A stretch of 39,285 nucleotides of DNA from Pseudoalteromonas sp. T1lg88 (GCF_002964765.1 NZ_PQCF01000026.1:1-39285), one strand, 5' to 3'; positions 28,982 to 38,946 are shown, counted from the first letter of the stretch. Program-made: numbers and translations. Notes: a model not told the origin generated them from the sequence alone.

Positions 28982-29782
28982 CTAATGTAGTGTGTTGTTA
29001 TTATTGTCGAGCTCATCAATTTGATGGCGTACTATTTCAATACCTGGGTCGTCCGGGCACTCTTCAACAAAGAAGCGCAGGTCTTCTTTGGCCAGCTCAG
29101 GGCGATTAATCTGATTGAGCAAATAACCACGGTCGCGACGCTCGTAAGGGTCGTCACCTATCAGCTCTAACAACAGCTCGGCACAGGCCAAGGCGCTGCC
29201 AAAACGCTCGGTAGCAATAAACGCCCATTTTTGATGGGCCAGGTACAACTTATAGATTTCTTCGTCGATAAGCAGCTCTGGGCTTTGCTCTGGCTCGGCG
29301 TTTTCCGGCTGCAGATGCCACATTTGCTGGCCCGAAGTCGGCTCGATCAGATAATGCTCCTGATCACTGAAGTGCACCTGCACCATCACGCTTTGATCCA
29401 CCAGCACCAGATCCGCATTAAAACCTGCGTCCTCTAAAATACCGTGCAATATAATGCCCAGCGCCAGGCTGTTTCCGGTGCGATAAAGCAGGGCAAAGTA
29501 CACGCTGTTAAGGCGATACTCGGGCACATCCTGATGGGTACCGCTAAAGCCCCATTCGGTGTAGAAACTATCGACCACGGCATCCAGTGCCTGATGCTTA
29601 TCATCTTCATGGCGCGCAACGATTTCATGCGCTTGCTGCTCTAAGCTTTGCAACTGCGTATAGGCTTGCTCGGCTTGAGCCTGGGCCTGCCAGCGTGATT
29701 CGGCGGCAATACAACGGTTTATGGCGCTAACACTGTAGCTGTGCTCTAAATCAAATTGGTCATCTAACCAAACATCAGACAT
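28982..29782 (-). CDS. sirB1: SirB1 family protein (transglutaminase-like fold with TPR)
   Basis: A 266-residue SirB1/YchA family protein. The middle part (RLNSVYFALLYRTGNSLALGIILHGILEDAG) is the transglutaminase-like domain without an obvious catalytic cysteine. The C-terminal part (DDPYERRDRGYLLNQINRPELAKEDL) is TPR-like. The family's function is not established. Its place after prmC and sirB2 and before kdsA matches the standard gammaproteobacterial order. Confidence 0.93.
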   Translation of the reverse strand: MSDVWLDDQFDLEHSYSVSAINRCIAAESRWQAQAQAEQAYTQLQSLEQQAHEIVARHEDDKHQALDAVVDSFYTEWGFSGTHQDVPEYRLNSVYFALLYRTGNSLALGIILHGILEDAGFNADLVLVDQSVMVQVHFSDQEHYLIEPTSGQQMWHLQPENAEPEQSPELLIDEEIYKLYLAHQKWAFIATERFGSALACAELLLELIGDDPYERRDRGYLLNQINRPELAKEDLRFFVEECPDDPGIEIVRHQIDELDNNNNTLH

Positions 29783-29876
29783 AGATAGGGATATCTCACA
29801 GGCAATAAAATGGCCACTAGTTTACCTAGGATCGCCCTAAGATACCAATTTCACTGCGTTAGCGCCGTATTCACGG

Positions 29877-30248
29877 CTAGAAAAACGCGGATTTTGTACC
29901 CGCCAAATAGCCAATTGCCAACAACACCAAGGTGTTAACTCCCAGCCATAGCCATTTTTGCCCTTTGCTTTGCGCTTTAAGTAGCTTAAAGCCAATAACA
30001 ATATAGGCCACAACCAGGATGATTTTTTGCCATAACCAGGGCATGGTCAACGGATTCATGCTGGCCACAATCAGTAGCGCCACCGCACTCACTAGTAATA
30101 GGGTGTCGACTACATGACTGGTGATAAACACGCCCTTGTTTGCGGCAATTTTGCCACTACCAAGGCGCGAAAACGCGCGGACGTAAAAAAGCACTACACT
30201 GAGCACCACAAATAACACATGCGTGTGTTTGATAGCGATATAATCCAT
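29877..30248 (-). CDS. sirB2: SirB2 family membrane protein
   Basis: A 123-residue protein with four hydrophobic helices and the SirB2/YchQ opening IAIKHTHVLFVVLSVVLFYVR. Function unknown. It lies 48 nt after prmC and 94 nt before sirB1; no promoter or terminator is evident in those gaps. Confidence 0.93.
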   Translation of the reverse strand: MDYIAIKHTHVLFVVLSVVLFYVRAFSRLGSGKIAANKGVFITSHVVDTLLLVSAVALLIVASMNPLTMPWLWQKIILVVAYIVIGFKLLKAQSKGQKWLWLGVNTLVLLAIGYLAGTKSAFF

Positions 30249-30296
30249 GTTCTTCCTTAAGGGTCTGTTGACCTTTGTTGTTATTTTATCTTTATT

Positions 30297-31151
30297 CTAC
30301 GCACACCCGGGCACCAACTCGGCCAGGGTAATGCGGTCATTGTCACCTAAATCGCGCTCGGTGCGGGCATTAATGTAACCATGGTCGGTGAACAATTGAC
30401 GCACCGCGGCACCTTGCTCGTAACCATGTTCAAACATCAGCACACCGGGGCGCGTTAAAAACGCTTTGGCATGAATAATAATATGTTCTATATCTGCCAG
30501 CCCCTGCTGCGCGGCAACCAAGGCGCTAAGCGGCTCAAAGCGCACATCACCCTGCTGCAAATGGGGATCCGCCGCATCGATATAAGGTGGATTGCTGACG
30601 ATTAAATCATATGTAACATCATTAAGGGCGCTAAACCAGTCACTGTGCATAATTTGCACATTGCTAAGCCCCAGATTTTGCTTATTTTTTAGTGCTAAAG
30701 CCACTGCATCCGCGCTGGCATCAAGGGCATCGATATGCCAGCTGGGGCGCTCCGAGGCCAGCGCCAGGGCTATGGCTCCGGTACCTGTGCCAAGATCAAG
30801 CACTCTGGCGTTATCCGGCAGGGCTAACGCTAAAGCTTGTTCAACCAGTGTTTCTGTGTCGGGGCGAGGAATAAGGGTGCTGTTATTAACCATGATGGGC
30901 AGCGACCAGAACTCCCGCACTCCGGTGAGGTGAGCAACGGGATGACCGGCGCAGCGCTTTTCCAGCAGCTGCGTAAAGTCATCGTATTCCTGTTCGCTAA
31001 GTGGGCGGTCGCCCCAGGCAAAAAGGTAGCTGCGGGGACGTTGCAAGATATGCAGCATCAGCACCTGAGCGTCAAGTTTTGGCGAGTCGCTCAGGGCTTG
31101 CAAGCGCTTTGTGGCCGCTGACAAGGCATCATCTATGGATGGCAGTGCCAA
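30297..31151 (-). CDS. prmC: Peptide chain release factor N5-glutamine methyltransferase PrmC
   Basis: PrmC methylates the glutamine of the GGQ motif in release factors 1 and 2. The 284-residue protein has the helical N-terminal domain, the SAM motif VLDLGTGTGAIALALA and the catalytic NPPY (SNPPYIDAADPHLQQGDVRF). I chose the TTG start ending at 31151: it comes 1 nt after the prfA stop and has GGAGAGGAG 4 nt upstream, whereas earlier starts would run deep into prfA. Confidence 0.95.
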   Translation of the reverse strand: MALPSIDDALSAATKRLQALSDSPKLDAQVLMLHILQRPRSYLFAWGDRPLSEQEYDDFTQLLEKRCAGHPVAHLTGVREFWSLPIMVNNSTLIPRPDTETLVEQALALALPDNARVLDLGTGTGAIALALASERPSWHIDALDASADAVALALKNKQNLGLSNVQIMHSDWFSALNDVTYDLIVSNPPYIDAADPHLQQGDVRFEPLSALVAAQQGLADIEHIIIHAKAFLTRPGVLMFEHGYEQGAAVRQLFTDHGYINARTERDLGDNDRITLAELVPGCA

Positions 31152-31152
31152 C

Positions 31153-32238
31153 TTACTCCTCTCCCATCGCCGCCAGAAGGTCGGCCTGATGCTCAAGTAA
31201 AAGTGGGTCAATAACCGCACCCAGTTCGCCGGCAACGATTTCGTTAAGGCGATATAGGGTTAGATTGATACGGTGGTCGGTAATACGACCCTGCGGGTAG
31301 TTATAGGTACGAATACGCTCAGAGCGGTCACCGCTACCTACCAGGTTACGGCGTTGAGTTGCTTCTGCGGCCTGACGTTTTTCCGTTTCTGCCTGCTCTA
31401 GGCGAGCGGCAAGTACGGACATGGCCTTGGCACGGTTCTTATGCTGTGAACGCTCGTCCTGACATTCAACTACCACACCGGTTGGCAAGTGAGTAATACG
31501 AATTGCCGAGTCGGTTTTGTTAACGTGCTGACCACCGGCGCCGGAGGCGCGGAAGGTATCTACCTTGATATCCGCCGGGTTAATTTCGATGGCTTCTGCC
31601 TCTGGAATTTCTGGCATCACGGCAACGGTACAGGCAGAGGTATGCACTCGGCCTTGCGATTCGGTTTCTGGCACACGTTGTACACGGTGGGCGCCGGATT
31701 CAAACTTAAGCTTGCCGTAAACGCCATCACCCTTGATATTAGCGATCACTTCTTTGTAGCCGCCGTGCTCACCTTCGTTGGCGCTGACCACTTCCACCTG
31801 CCACTTTTGTGACTCGGCGTAGCGGCTGTACATGCGGAATAGATCACCGGCGAAAATCGCCGCTTCGTCACCACCGGTACCGGCACGTACTTCAAGGAAG
31901 ACGTTGTTATTGTCTTTTGGATCTTTAGGTAGCATCAAGACTTGAAGCTCGTCTTCAAGAGCTTCAATTTGGCCTTTGGCTTCTTTGAACTCTTCCTGAG
32001 CCATTTCGCGCATATCTGGATCTGAGTCTTTGAGCATTTCTTCCGCTGCGGCGACATCGCCCTGCGCCCGCTGGTATGCGGTGAAGGTTTTTGCTACTTC
32101 TTCGAGCTCCGAATACTCTTTAGATAAAGCGCGGAAACGATCCTGATTGCCGATCACCTCGGGATCACTGAGCAACGCCTGCACTTCTTCATAGCGTTCC
32201 ACTAAGGATTCTAACTTACGGTATACGGACTCTTTCAT
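31153..32238 (-). CDS. prfA: Peptide chain release factor 1 (RF1)
   Basis: RF1 terminates translation at UAA and UAG. The 361-residue length is standard. The peptidyl-hydrolysis loop [19 protein letters not shown] contains the GGQ motif near residue 235, and the codon-recognition loop lies around residues 180-190. It lies 7 nt after hemA and 1 nt before prmC, forming the classic hemA-prfA-prmC operon that couples RF1 to its modifying enzyme. Confidence 0.98.
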   Translation of the reverse strand: MKESVYRKLESLVERYEEVQALLSDPEVIGNQDRFRALSKEYSELEEVAKTFTAYQRAQGDVAAAEEMLKDSDPDMREMAQEEFKEAKGQIEALEDELQVLMLPKDPKDNNNVFLEVRAGTGGDEAAIFAGDLFRMYSRYAESQKWQVEVVSANEGEHGGYKEVIANIKGDGVYGKLKFESGAHRVQRVPETESQGRVHTSACTVAVMPEIPEAEAIEINPADIKVDTFRASGAGGQHVNKTDSAIRITHLPTGVVVECQDERSQHKNRAKAMSVLAARLEQAETEKRQAAEATQRRNLVGSGDRSERIRTYNYPQGRITDHRINLTLYRLNEIVAGELGAVIDPLLLEHQADLLAAMGEE

Positions 32239-32245
32239 CTGTTTG

Positions 32246-33501
32246 TTATTCCTGGTTAATTCCTAACATCTTCTTCATTTGTGCCAACTGCCCCAGCTCG
32301 CCTTTTTCAGCGGCGTCTTTAATCGCCTTGGTAGGAGCATGCATCAAACGATTGGTCAATTTATTGGCCAGCTCGACCATCACCTTGTCCGGTTCTTTAC
32401 CGCTGGCAAGCTGGCTTAGCGCCCGCTCTAACAATTGTTCTTTGGTTTGCGTTACCTCGTTGCGGTAATCGCGGATCATATCGAGCGAATCAAGGGACTT
32501 CAGCCAACTGGCAAACTCTTCCACCTTGGCGGCGATAATGCCCTGCGCCTGCTCTGCTGCCTGCTCTCGCGTCGCCATATTTTCACTCACTATGGCCTGC
32601 AGATCGTCCACCGAATAAAGGTAGGCATCGTCAAGTTCCGCTACCTGGCTTTCGATATCCCGCGGCACGGCGATATCGATAAACAGCATGGGCTTGTTCT
32701 TACGGGTGCGCAGCGCCTGCTCAACCACACCCTTACCGATAATAGGCAAGGTACTGGCTTGGAACTTATAACGATATCAGCATTGGCCAGTTGCTCGGGC
32801 AATTGCGCCAGGGAGATCACCCCAGCGGCAAATTCATCGGCCAGATTACGAGCCCTATCCAGAGTACGGTTTGCCACCGTCATGGACTTGGGTGAATGCT
32901 GATGAATATGGCGCGCTACCAGCTCTATGGTTTCGCCGGCCCCGATAAGCAAAACGCTGGTGTTATTAAGTTGACCGTAAATATGCTTAGCCAGATTCAC
33001 CGCTGCATAGGCAACGGAAACCGCGCTGGCACCTATATTGGTCTCGGTACGTACTTGCTTGGCCACCGAGAAGGTACGCTGGAACAAACGCTCGAACAGC
33101 ACGCCAACACCGCCATTTTTCTTGGCGCTGGCATAAGCCTGTTTAATTTGCCCAAGAATTTGCGGTTCGCCCAAGACTAAAGAGTCCAGGCCACATGCCA
33201 CCTTCATCAGGTGAGCTATGGCGTCATTATGGTCGTAACTGTAAACATTGTCGGCCAGTTCTTCGATATCGAGACAATGAAACTCGGCCAGCCACTGCAA
33301 TACCTGCTCGGGTGTGCCGCTCTCTAGCGAGCAATAAATTTCGGTGCGGTTGCAGGTCGAAACAATCACGGACTCAGCGAATTCATCCTGCATGGTGAGT
33401 TGCTGTAGTGCACGATCAAGCTGCTCCGCCGAAAAGGCGACTTTTTCTCGTAAATCAACGGAGGCCGTTTTGTGATTAATACCCAGTGCGACTATGGTCA
33501 T
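32246..33501 (-). CDS. hemA: Glutamyl-tRNA reductase HemA, interrupted by a -1 frameshift
   Basis: HemA reduces glutamyl-tRNA to glutamate-1-semialdehyde, the first step of C5 tetrapyrrole synthesis. The first part has GINHKTA and the catalytic cysteine in [10 protein letters not shown] (Cys50), and runs normally to NADIVISS. There, near 32758-32764, the frame shifts. The correct continuation ([20 protein letters not shown], then [13 protein letters not shown] and the dimerisation helix) is in another frame, and restoring one missing base after TCC would join the halves at the expected length of about 418 residues. As written the product stops early. HemA is normally essential in bacteria using the C5 pathway, so a sequence error is the simplest explanation. 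Confidence 0.9.
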
Positions 33502-33718
33502 GGTGACAACTATTGCTTAACAACCAATTTGATTAAATACCTACTCATTGATAAATTAGCGCACACAAGCGCTTTACCGGCAAATGGATTTTTACGATGC
33601 CGACAAACGCTTTATTCGACGCTAAATACAAATCGCTTGCAATTAATATTGGTCAAAACCTGCTACAAGCGAATAATTTTACGAAAATCAAGCGAATAAG
33701 AAAAGGCAGGAAAGACAT

Positions 33719-34303
33719 TTGATTAACTTTCGATTGATTTTGCTGGTGTTTTTTTTGTTTATCACCGGCTGTGCTCAACAAATCCCAAAATCCACCACCC
33801 CAGATGACAACTGGCGCCAGCAACTTGCGACCATCTCTCATTTCAGCGCGGAAGGGAAAATGGCCTTTATTTCGCCACAAAAGCGCCAATCGGCTAACTT
33901 TGTGTGGCAACAGCAAAATAAAGACTATGAACTGGATCTCAACACCTTTATCGGCACCAATGTACTGCGCCTGCAAAAGCAAGGTGAGCAGGTACACCTG
34001 GAAGTGGATGATGGGCATTATCAAGATCAGAATGCGCAGCAACTGGTTTACCGCTTAAGCGGCTGGCTGTTGCCATTAACTGAACCGCAAAGCTGGCTGC
34101 TCGGGCAGCTTGAGAGCGATGCCGAGTTGGATGAGCTCGAACGCGTGCGCAGCGCCCACTGGCTAAGCCCGGATCAGCGCCGCTGGCAAATTCGCTATGA
34201 AGAATACGAGGCCATAAACGGCGTCTGGTTGCCCACCCGCATCACCCTGGTTCATGAATCACTGCGGGTAAAACTTTTAATTAATCAATGGCAAGTGCAA
34301 TGA
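33719..34303 (+). CDS. lolB: Outer-membrane lipoprotein insertase LolB
   Basis: LolB receives lipoproteins from LolA and inserts them in the outer membrane. The 194-residue protein has a lipoprotein signal ending FITGC (Cys18) and the LolB core with FSAEGKMAFISPQKRQSANFVW and YRLSGWLLP. It starts at TTG with AGGA about 9 nt upstream; the signal peptide fits this start. It is divergent from hemA across 217 nt in which I see no confident promoter, and overlaps ispE by 4 nt. Confidence 0.93.
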   Translation: MINFRLILLVFFLFITGCAQQIPKSTTPDDNWRQQLATISHFSAEGKMAFISPQKRQSANFVWQQQNKDYELDLNTFIGTNVLRLQKQGEQVHLEVDDGHYQDQNAQQLVYRLSGWLLPLTEPQSWLLGQLESDAELDELERVRSAHWLSPDQRRWQIRYEEYEAINGVWLPTRITLVHESLRVKLLINQWQVQ

Positions 34304-35157
34304 ATTCCCAAACTTTGAGCGTGATTGCCCCGGCAAAGCTTAACCTCTTTTTACATATCACCGGGCGTCGCGATGACGGCTACCATGAACTGGAAACCCT
34401 GTTTACTTTTCTCAATTACGGCGACACCTTGCACTTTAAAGAGCGCCCTGACCAGGAGATTGCCGTCGCTCCCCTGCCCGGCGTAGCCAATACCGATAAC
34501 CTTATCTATCGCGCCGCGCGCATGCTGCAGCAGCGCTATGAAGAATTAGGCTATGCTCATAAGGGTGTCGACATCAGCATAGACAAGGTGCTGCCCATGG
34601 GCGGCGGCGTTGGCGGTGGCTCATCCGATGCAGCCACCACACTGCTGGCTTTAAATAAAATGTGGCAACAACGCCTGAGCTTGGCACAATTGGCTGAACT
34701 TGGGGTGTCACTGGGCGCCGATGTGCCGGTTTTTATTCACGGCCACAGCGCCTTGGCACGCGGCATAGGTGAGCAATTACACACCGTGGAGCTGCCTGAA
34801 CGCTGGTATTTAGTGGTGCATCCTCAGGTGCATATTAGTACCGCCGCTGTTTTCACTCACCCCGACTTAATACGTGATAGTGAGAAACTTCCAGAGCAGT
34901 GGCAACTGGCGCAGCAGCGTAACGACTGTGAGCCGCTGGTCAAAAAGCTGTACAGCGAGGTTGAAAAAACACTGCTGTGGTTGTTAAAATACGCCCCGTC
35001 GAGAATGACTGGCACTGGGGCATGTTGCTTTGCCGAGTTCGAAAATGAACAAGCCGCACGCAATGCTCTAGAAAAGCTGCCTGAAAAATGGCATGGCTTT
35101 GTTGCCAAAAACCTGAACAAGTCGCCCGCTCATACGGCACTTGGTTTAGAGAAGTAA
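34300..35157 (+). CDS. ispE: 4-diphosphocytidyl-2-C-methyl-D-erythritol kinase IspE
   Basis: IspE phosphorylates CDP-ME in the MEP pathway of isoprenoid synthesis. The 285-residue GHMP kinase begins SVIAPAKLNLFLHITGRRDDGYHELET and has the ATP-binding glycine motif PMGGGVGGGSSDAA. The ATG at 34300 overlaps the lolB stop (ATGA), so translation is coupled. lolB-ispE-prs is the normal gammaproteobacterial order. Confidence 0.97.
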   Translation: MNSQTLSVIAPAKLNLFLHITGRRDDGYHELETLFTFLNYGDTLHFKERPDQEIAVAPLPGVANTDNLIYRAARMLQQRYEELGYAHKGVDISIDKVLPMGGGVGGGSSDAATTLLALNKMWQQRLSLAQLAELGVSLGADVPVFIHGHSALARGIGEQLHTVELPERWYLVVHPQVHISTAAVFTHPDLIRDSEKLPEQWQLAQQRNDCEPLVKKLYSEVEKTLLWLLKYAPSRMTGTGACCFAEFENEQAARNALEKLPEKWHGFVAKNLNKSPAHTALGLEK

Positions 35158-35280
35158 AGTGTTTAAGTTAGCCTGTAACCAGGCATACTCCTGCACCTTT
35201 GCAAACCTTGGTTTGCCATCGCAGTCGATATGCTTAACTTACAAGTTAGTCCCAAATTTCAGTGCCCGAGGACCCCTACC

Positions 35281-36228
35281 GTGCCAGACATGAAGCTCTT
35301 TGCTGGTAATGCAACGCCTGAACTTGCTCAAAAAGTTGCAAAACGTTTATATATCGAACTAGGCGATGCCGAGGTTGGTCGTTTTAGCGACGGTGAAATC
35401 AGTGTGTCTATTAATGAGAACGTCCGTGGATCGGACGTTTTTATTATCCAGTCTACCTGTGCGCCAACTAACGACAACTTAATGGAATTGATCGTTATGG
35501 TTGATGCGCTACGCCGTGCATCTGCAGGCCGTATCACCGCCGTAATTCCTTACTTTGGCTATGCTCGCCAAGACCGCCGCGTGCGTTCTGCTCGTGTACC
35601 AATCACGGCCAAGGTTGTTGCCGACTTCCTATCTAGCGTAGGTGTCGACCGAGTACTAACCGTTGACCTACACGCAGAGCAAATCCAAGGTTTCTTCGAT
35701 GTGCCAGTAGATAACGTATTCGGTAGCCCGGTACTAATCGAAGACATGAAGCAGCGCAACTTTGAAGATGTTGTTGTTGTGTCTCCTGATATCGGCGGTG
35801 TAGTACGTGCCCGTGCTATCGCTAAGTTACTAGACGATAAAGACTTGGCGATCATCGACAAGCGTCGTCCACAAGCCAACGTCTCACAAGTAATGCACAT
35901 TATTGGTGATGTTAAAGGCCGTGACTGTATTATCGTTGACGATATGATCGACACCGGTGGTACCTTATGTAAGGCAGCTGAAGCGCTTAAAGAGCATGGC
36001 GCCAAGCGCGTATTTGCTTATGCCACGCACCCGGTGCTTTCTGGTAAAGCAGCCGAGAACCTACGCAACTCAGTAATCGATGAAGTGATTGTAACCGATT
36101 CAATCCCTCTATCTGACGAGCTAAAAGCGCTGGATAACATCAAGGTATTGACCCTTGCCGATATGATGGCCGAAACCATTCGCCGCATCAGCAACGAAGA
36201 GTCAATCTCAGCGATGTTCGAGCACTAA
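35281..36228 (+). CDS. prs: Ribose-phosphate pyrophosphokinase
   Basis: Prs makes PRPP from ribose 5-phosphate and ATP for nucleotides, histidine and tryptophan. The 315-residue protein is close to E. coli Prs, with [35 protein letters not shown] and the PRPP-binding motif [20 protein letters not shown] chose the GTG at 35281 because GAGGA lies 8 nt upstream and the protein then starts [10 protein letters not shown] like its homologues; an ATG at 35230 would add 17 unrelated residues. Codons are those of a highly expressed gene. Confidence 0.98.
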   Translation: MPDMKLFAGNATPELAQKVAKRLYIELGDAEVGRFSDGEISVSINENVRGSDVFIIQSTCAPTNDNLMELIVMVDALRRASAGRITAVIPYFGYARQDRRVRSARVPITAKVVADFLSSVGVDRVLTVDLHAEQIQGFFDVPVDNVFGSPVLIEDMKQRNFEDVVVVSPDIGGVVRARAIAKLLDDKDLAIIDKRRPQANVSQVMHIIGDVKGRDCIIVDDMIDTGGTLCKAAEALKEHGAKRVFAYATHPVLSGKAAENLRNSVIDEVIVTDSIPLSDELKALDNIKVLTLADMMAETIRRISNEESISAMFEH

Positions 36229-36275
36229 GCTCAACATCTTAGCGAGGGCTCGGGTTTCCCCCTAGCCTTTTGAAA

Positions 36276-36326
36276 AACACCGCAATCGCTTAGCCATTAG
36301 CTCTGAGCAATTGCGGTGTTTTTTTA
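36276..36326 (+). terminator. Intrinsic terminator of prs
   Basis: AACACCGCAAT (36276-36286) pairs with ATTGCGGTGTT (36310-36320) over 11 bp with a 23-nt loop, followed by a T-run. It ends the lolB-ispE-prs transcript. Confidence 0.88.
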
Positions 36327-36355
36327 TATCTCTTGTTTATTTTATAAGGTCGCGG

Positions 36356-36364
36356 TGGTACTAT
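36356..36364 (+). promoter_or_regulatory. Candidate extended -10 promoter of rplY-pth-ychF
   Basis: TGGTACTAT has the extended -10 form TGnTAnnAT and is followed by the GC-rich AGCGCGCC, as in growth-rate-controlled promoters. No clear -35 box lies at the right distance. It lies after the prs terminator and 105 nt before the rplY start. Confidence 0.5.
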
Positions 36365-36412
36365 AGCGCGCCTTTTTTGATTGGTGGTTGTTTAAACGGC
36401 TATCAATCGGCT

Positions 36413-36436
36413 AAGACTTTTGGTCGCGAAGGTCTT
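36413..36436 (+). promoter_or_regulatory. Hairpin in the rplY mRNA leader
   Basis: AAGACTTT-TGGTCGCG-AAGGTCTT, an 8-bp stem with one G-U pair, lies 33 nt before the rplY ATG. A second short pairing (GATTG/CAATC) lies just upstream. Autogenous translational control of rplY in E. coli and relatives is known to me from memory; whether this leader works that way is inference. Confidence 0.45.
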
Positions 36437-36468
36437 AAAACTTTAACTAAATTATTTTGGAGACATCC

Positions 36469-37086
36469 ATGTCTAACATTTCTTACACATTTGATGCAGA
36501 AGTACGTGCTGAGCTAGGTACTGGTGCGAGCCGCCGCCTACGTCGTGCAGACAAAGTTCCTGCAATCCTTTACGGCGCAGACAAAGAAGCTGTATCTCTA
36601 ACGCTTGACCACAACAAAATCATCCAAGCGCAAGCACACGAAGGTTTTTACACTCACATCCTTACGCTAAACATCGGCGGTGAGTCAGTTGAAGCGATCC
36701 TTAAAGACGTACAACGTCACCCGTTCAAGCCTAAGATCACTCACTTAGACTTCCAACGTGTTGACGCTAACTCTAAGATCCACACTAGCATCCCAGTACA
36801 CTTCATCAACGAAGATGTAGTAACTAAGAAAGGTGCAACTGTTGTTCACCAGCTAACTGAGATCGAAATCACGTGTCTTCCTAAAGTACTTCCTGAGTTC
36901 ATCGAAGTAGACGTAGCTAAACTAGCTGCAGGTGATTCACTACACCTGTCTGACGTTAAACTTCCTTCAGGTGTTTCTTCTGTTGAACTAGCTAAAGGTG
37001 CTGATCACGACCAAGCAGTTGTAACTGTTGTTGCTCCTAAAGGCGCTGCAGCTGAAGACGCAGAAACTGAAGAAGCAGCAGAATAA
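36469..37086 (+). CDS. rplY: Ribosomal protein L25 (long, CTC-type)
   Basis: L25 binds 5S rRNA. The 205-residue protein has the N-terminal L25 domain ([40 protein letters not shown]) plus the C-terminal TL5/CTC beta domain and an acidic tail ([10 protein letters not shown]), unlike the 94-residue E. coli form. I chose the ATG at 36469 with GGAG 6 nt upstream. Its valine codons are all GTA or GTT and leucines nearly all CTA/CTT, a strong bias seen in highly expressed genes here. Confidence 0.97.
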   Translation: MSNISYTFDAEVRAELGTGASRRLRRADKVPAILYGADKEAVSLTLDHNKIIQAQAHEGFYTHILTLNIGGESVEAILKDVQRHPFKPKITHLDFQRVDANSKIHTSIPVHFINEDVVTKKGATVVHQLTEIEITCLPKVLPEFIEVDVAKLAAGDSLHLSDVKLPSGVSSVELAKGADHDQAVVTVVAPKGAAAEDAETEEAAE

Positions 37087-37091
37087 GGTTT

Positions 37092-37108
37092 AAGGTGTTA
37101 GCACCTTG
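37092..37108 (+). promoter_or_regulatory. Hairpin covering the pth ribosome binding site and start codon
   Basis: AAGGTG (37092-37097), loop TTAG, CACCTT (37102-37107). The 5' arm is the only Shine-Dalgarno-like sequence before pth, and the 3' arm includes the first two bases of the TTG start codon (37106-37108). This would limit initiation unless ribosomes leaving rplY (stop at 37084-37086) melt it. Confidence 0.5.
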
Positions 37109-37690
37109 AATACTATTCAAATGCTAGTGGGCCTGGCTAATCCAGGCCCCGAATACAAAGATACTCGCCATAATGCAGGGGCATGGTTTATCGAAGAACT
37201 GGCCGCCCGCTACAACTGCATCCTCAAGCCCGATAGCAAACACCATGGCCTAACCGGCAAGGTGCTTATTGCCGGCACAGAATATAAATTATTGATCCCC
37301 ACCACCTATATGAACCTCAGTGGTAAAGCCGTCTCAAGCCTGGCAAACTTTTATAAGATCCCAGTTGAGAGTATTCTTGTCGCTCATGACGAGATGGACT
37401 TAGAGCCGGGTACAGCCAAATTAAAAAAAGGTGGCGGTCATGGTGGTCATAATGGCCTTAAAGACATCATTGCCAAGATGGCCAATAATAAAGAGTTTAT
37501 GCGCTTACGCATTGGCATTGGTCACCCCGGACACAAAGATAAAGTAACTGGCTGGGTTTTAGGCAAGGCACCGGCGGCAGATCAAGAAAAGATTAACGCA
37601 GCGGTAGATGAAGCGGTGCGTTGTATGGAAATTTTGGCGAAAGATGGTGTGCTTAAAGCACAAAACAGACTCCATTCATTTAAGCCTTAG
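37106..37690 (+). CDS. pth: Peptidyl-tRNA hydrolase
   Basis: Pth frees tRNA from dropped-off peptidyl-tRNA. The 194-residue protein has [20 protein letters not shown] with the catalytic His22, [20 protein letters not shown] and the lid [13 protein letters not shown]. The TTG start is chosen because the following [12 protein letters not shown] aligns with family N-termini; the next ATG would remove the first beta-strand. It follows rplY by 19 nt and precedes ychF by 28 nt. Confidence 0.96.
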   Translation: MNTIQMLVGLANPGPEYKDTRHNAGAWFIEELAARYNCILKPDSKHHGLTGKVLIAGTEYKLLIPTTYMNLSGKAVSSLANFYKIPVESILVAHDEMDLEPGTAKLKKGGGHGGHNGLKDIIAKMANNKEFMRLRIGIGHPGHKDKVTGWVLGKAPAADQEKINAAVDEAVRCMEILAKDGVLKAQNRLHSFKP

Positions 37691-37718
37691 GCTTAAAGAT
37701 TAAATAGGTATTAAGAAT

Positions 37719-38810
37719 ATGGGTTTTAAATGTGGCATCGTTGGCTTGCCTAACGTAGGTAAATCAACTCTATTTAACGCACTTACTAAAGCTGGTATTG
37801 AAGCGCAAAACTTCCCGTTTTGTACCATCGAACCAAACACGGGTGTAGTTCCTGTTCCAGATACGCGCCTAAATCAATTGGCCGAAATCGTAAAACCACA
37901 GCGTATTCTACCTACGACCATGGAGTTTGTGGATATTGCCGGTCTGGTTAAAGGCGCTTCTAAGGGTGAAGGCCTAGGTAACCAGTTCCTTGCCAACATT
38001 CGTGAAACAGATGCCATCGGCCATGTGGTTCGCTGCTTTGAAAACGAAAATATCGTTCACGTAGCGGGCACGATCGATCCAGCTGACGATATCGATGTTA
38101 TCAATACCGAGCTCGTACTAGCCGATATGGATACCGCCGATCGCGCCATGCAGCGTCAAGCGAAAAAAGCCAAAGGTGGCGACAAAGACGCCAAATTTGA
38201 AATTCAGGTACTTGAGAAAGTAAAAGCACACCTTGATGAAGGCTTAACGCTACGCTCATTAAGCCTAGAGAAAGAAGAGAAAGCGGCTATCGCCTATCTT
38301 AACTTCTTAACCATCAAGCCAACCATGTACATTGCCAACGTCAATGAAGATGGCTTTGAAAATAACCCACACCTGGACAAGGTACGTGAAATCGCCGCTG
38401 CAGAAGATGCAGTTGTGATCCCGGTTTGTGCCGCCATCGAAGCGGAACTTTCTGAGCTTGATGATGAAGATCGCGAAGAGTTTATGGCCGACTTGGGCCT
38501 TGAAGAACCGGGTCTTAACCGCGTAATTCGTGGTGGTTATGAGCTGTTAAAGCTGCAAACCTACTTCACCGCCGGTGTGAAAGAGGTTCGTGCCTGGACT
38601 ATTCCTGTGGGTGCAACGGCGCCACAAGCCGCCGGTAAGATCCACACCGATTTTGAACGTGGTTTTATTCGCGCCCAGACTATTGCTTTCGCTGACTACA
38701 TCGAATTCAAAGGCGAAAATGGAGCCAAAGAAGCGGGTAAGATGCGCCAAGAAGGTAAAGAATACATAGTTAAAGACGGCGATGTGATGAACTTCTTGTT
38801 CAACGTATAA
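37719..38810 (+). CDS. ychF: Redox-regulated ATPase YchF
   Basis: YchF is an Obg-like P-loop NTPase that prefers ATP and binds ribosomes. The 363-residue protein has G1 [15 protein letters not shown]3 [20 protein letters not shown], a G4-like NVNE segment (YIANVNEDG) and the C-terminal TGS domain. The pth-ychF pairing is conserved in gammaproteobacteria. It is followed by a strong terminator. Confidence 0.98.
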   Translation: MGFKCGIVGLPNVGKSTLFNALTKAGIEAQNFPFCTIEPNTGVVPVPDTRLNQLAEIVKPQRILPTTMEFVDIAGLVKGASKGEGLGNQFLANIRETDAIGHVVRCFENENIVHVAGTIDPADDIDVINTELVLADMDTADRAMQRQAKKAKGGDKDAKFEIQVLEKVKAHLDEGLTLRSLSLEKEEKAAIAYLNFLTIKPTMYIANVNEDGFENNPHLDKVREIAAAEDAVVIPVCAAIEAELSELDDEDREEFMADLGLEEPGLNRVIRGGYELLKLQTYFTAGVKEVRAWTIPVGATAPQAAGKIHTDFERGFIRAQTIAFADYIEFKGENGAKEAGKMRQEGKEYIVKDGDVMNFLFNV

Positions 38811-38827
38811 AAAGTTTTTACCTTGAT

Positions 38828-38852
38828 AAGCCCGCTATTTGCGGGCTTTTTT
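38828..38852 (+). terminator. Intrinsic terminator of ychF
   Basis: AAGCCCGC-TATTT-GCGGGCTT, an 8-bp stem with a T-run, 18 nt after the ychF stop. The AT-rich stretch from here to the tRNA promoter at 38947 shows only a TCGTTTG/CAAACGA inverted repeat. Confidence 0.92.
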
Positions 38853-38946
38853 GTAGGCTTTTTAAGCAAGATAAGTCGATTTTTATTCGCTTCGTTTGTT
38901 TTTCAAGCAAACGATTCATCCTGAATGTGTTTTTCGCAAAAAGGTG

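Noticed and set aside
32740..32780. Programmed ribosomal frameshift in hemA
   Set aside because: No slippery heptamer or stimulatory structure is visible at TTCCAAGCC, and hemA is not known to use one; an indel is simpler.
35230..35280. ATG-initiated N-terminal extension of prs
   Set aside because: The 17 added residues have no counterpart in Prs proteins, and a GAGGA site precedes the GTG at 35281.
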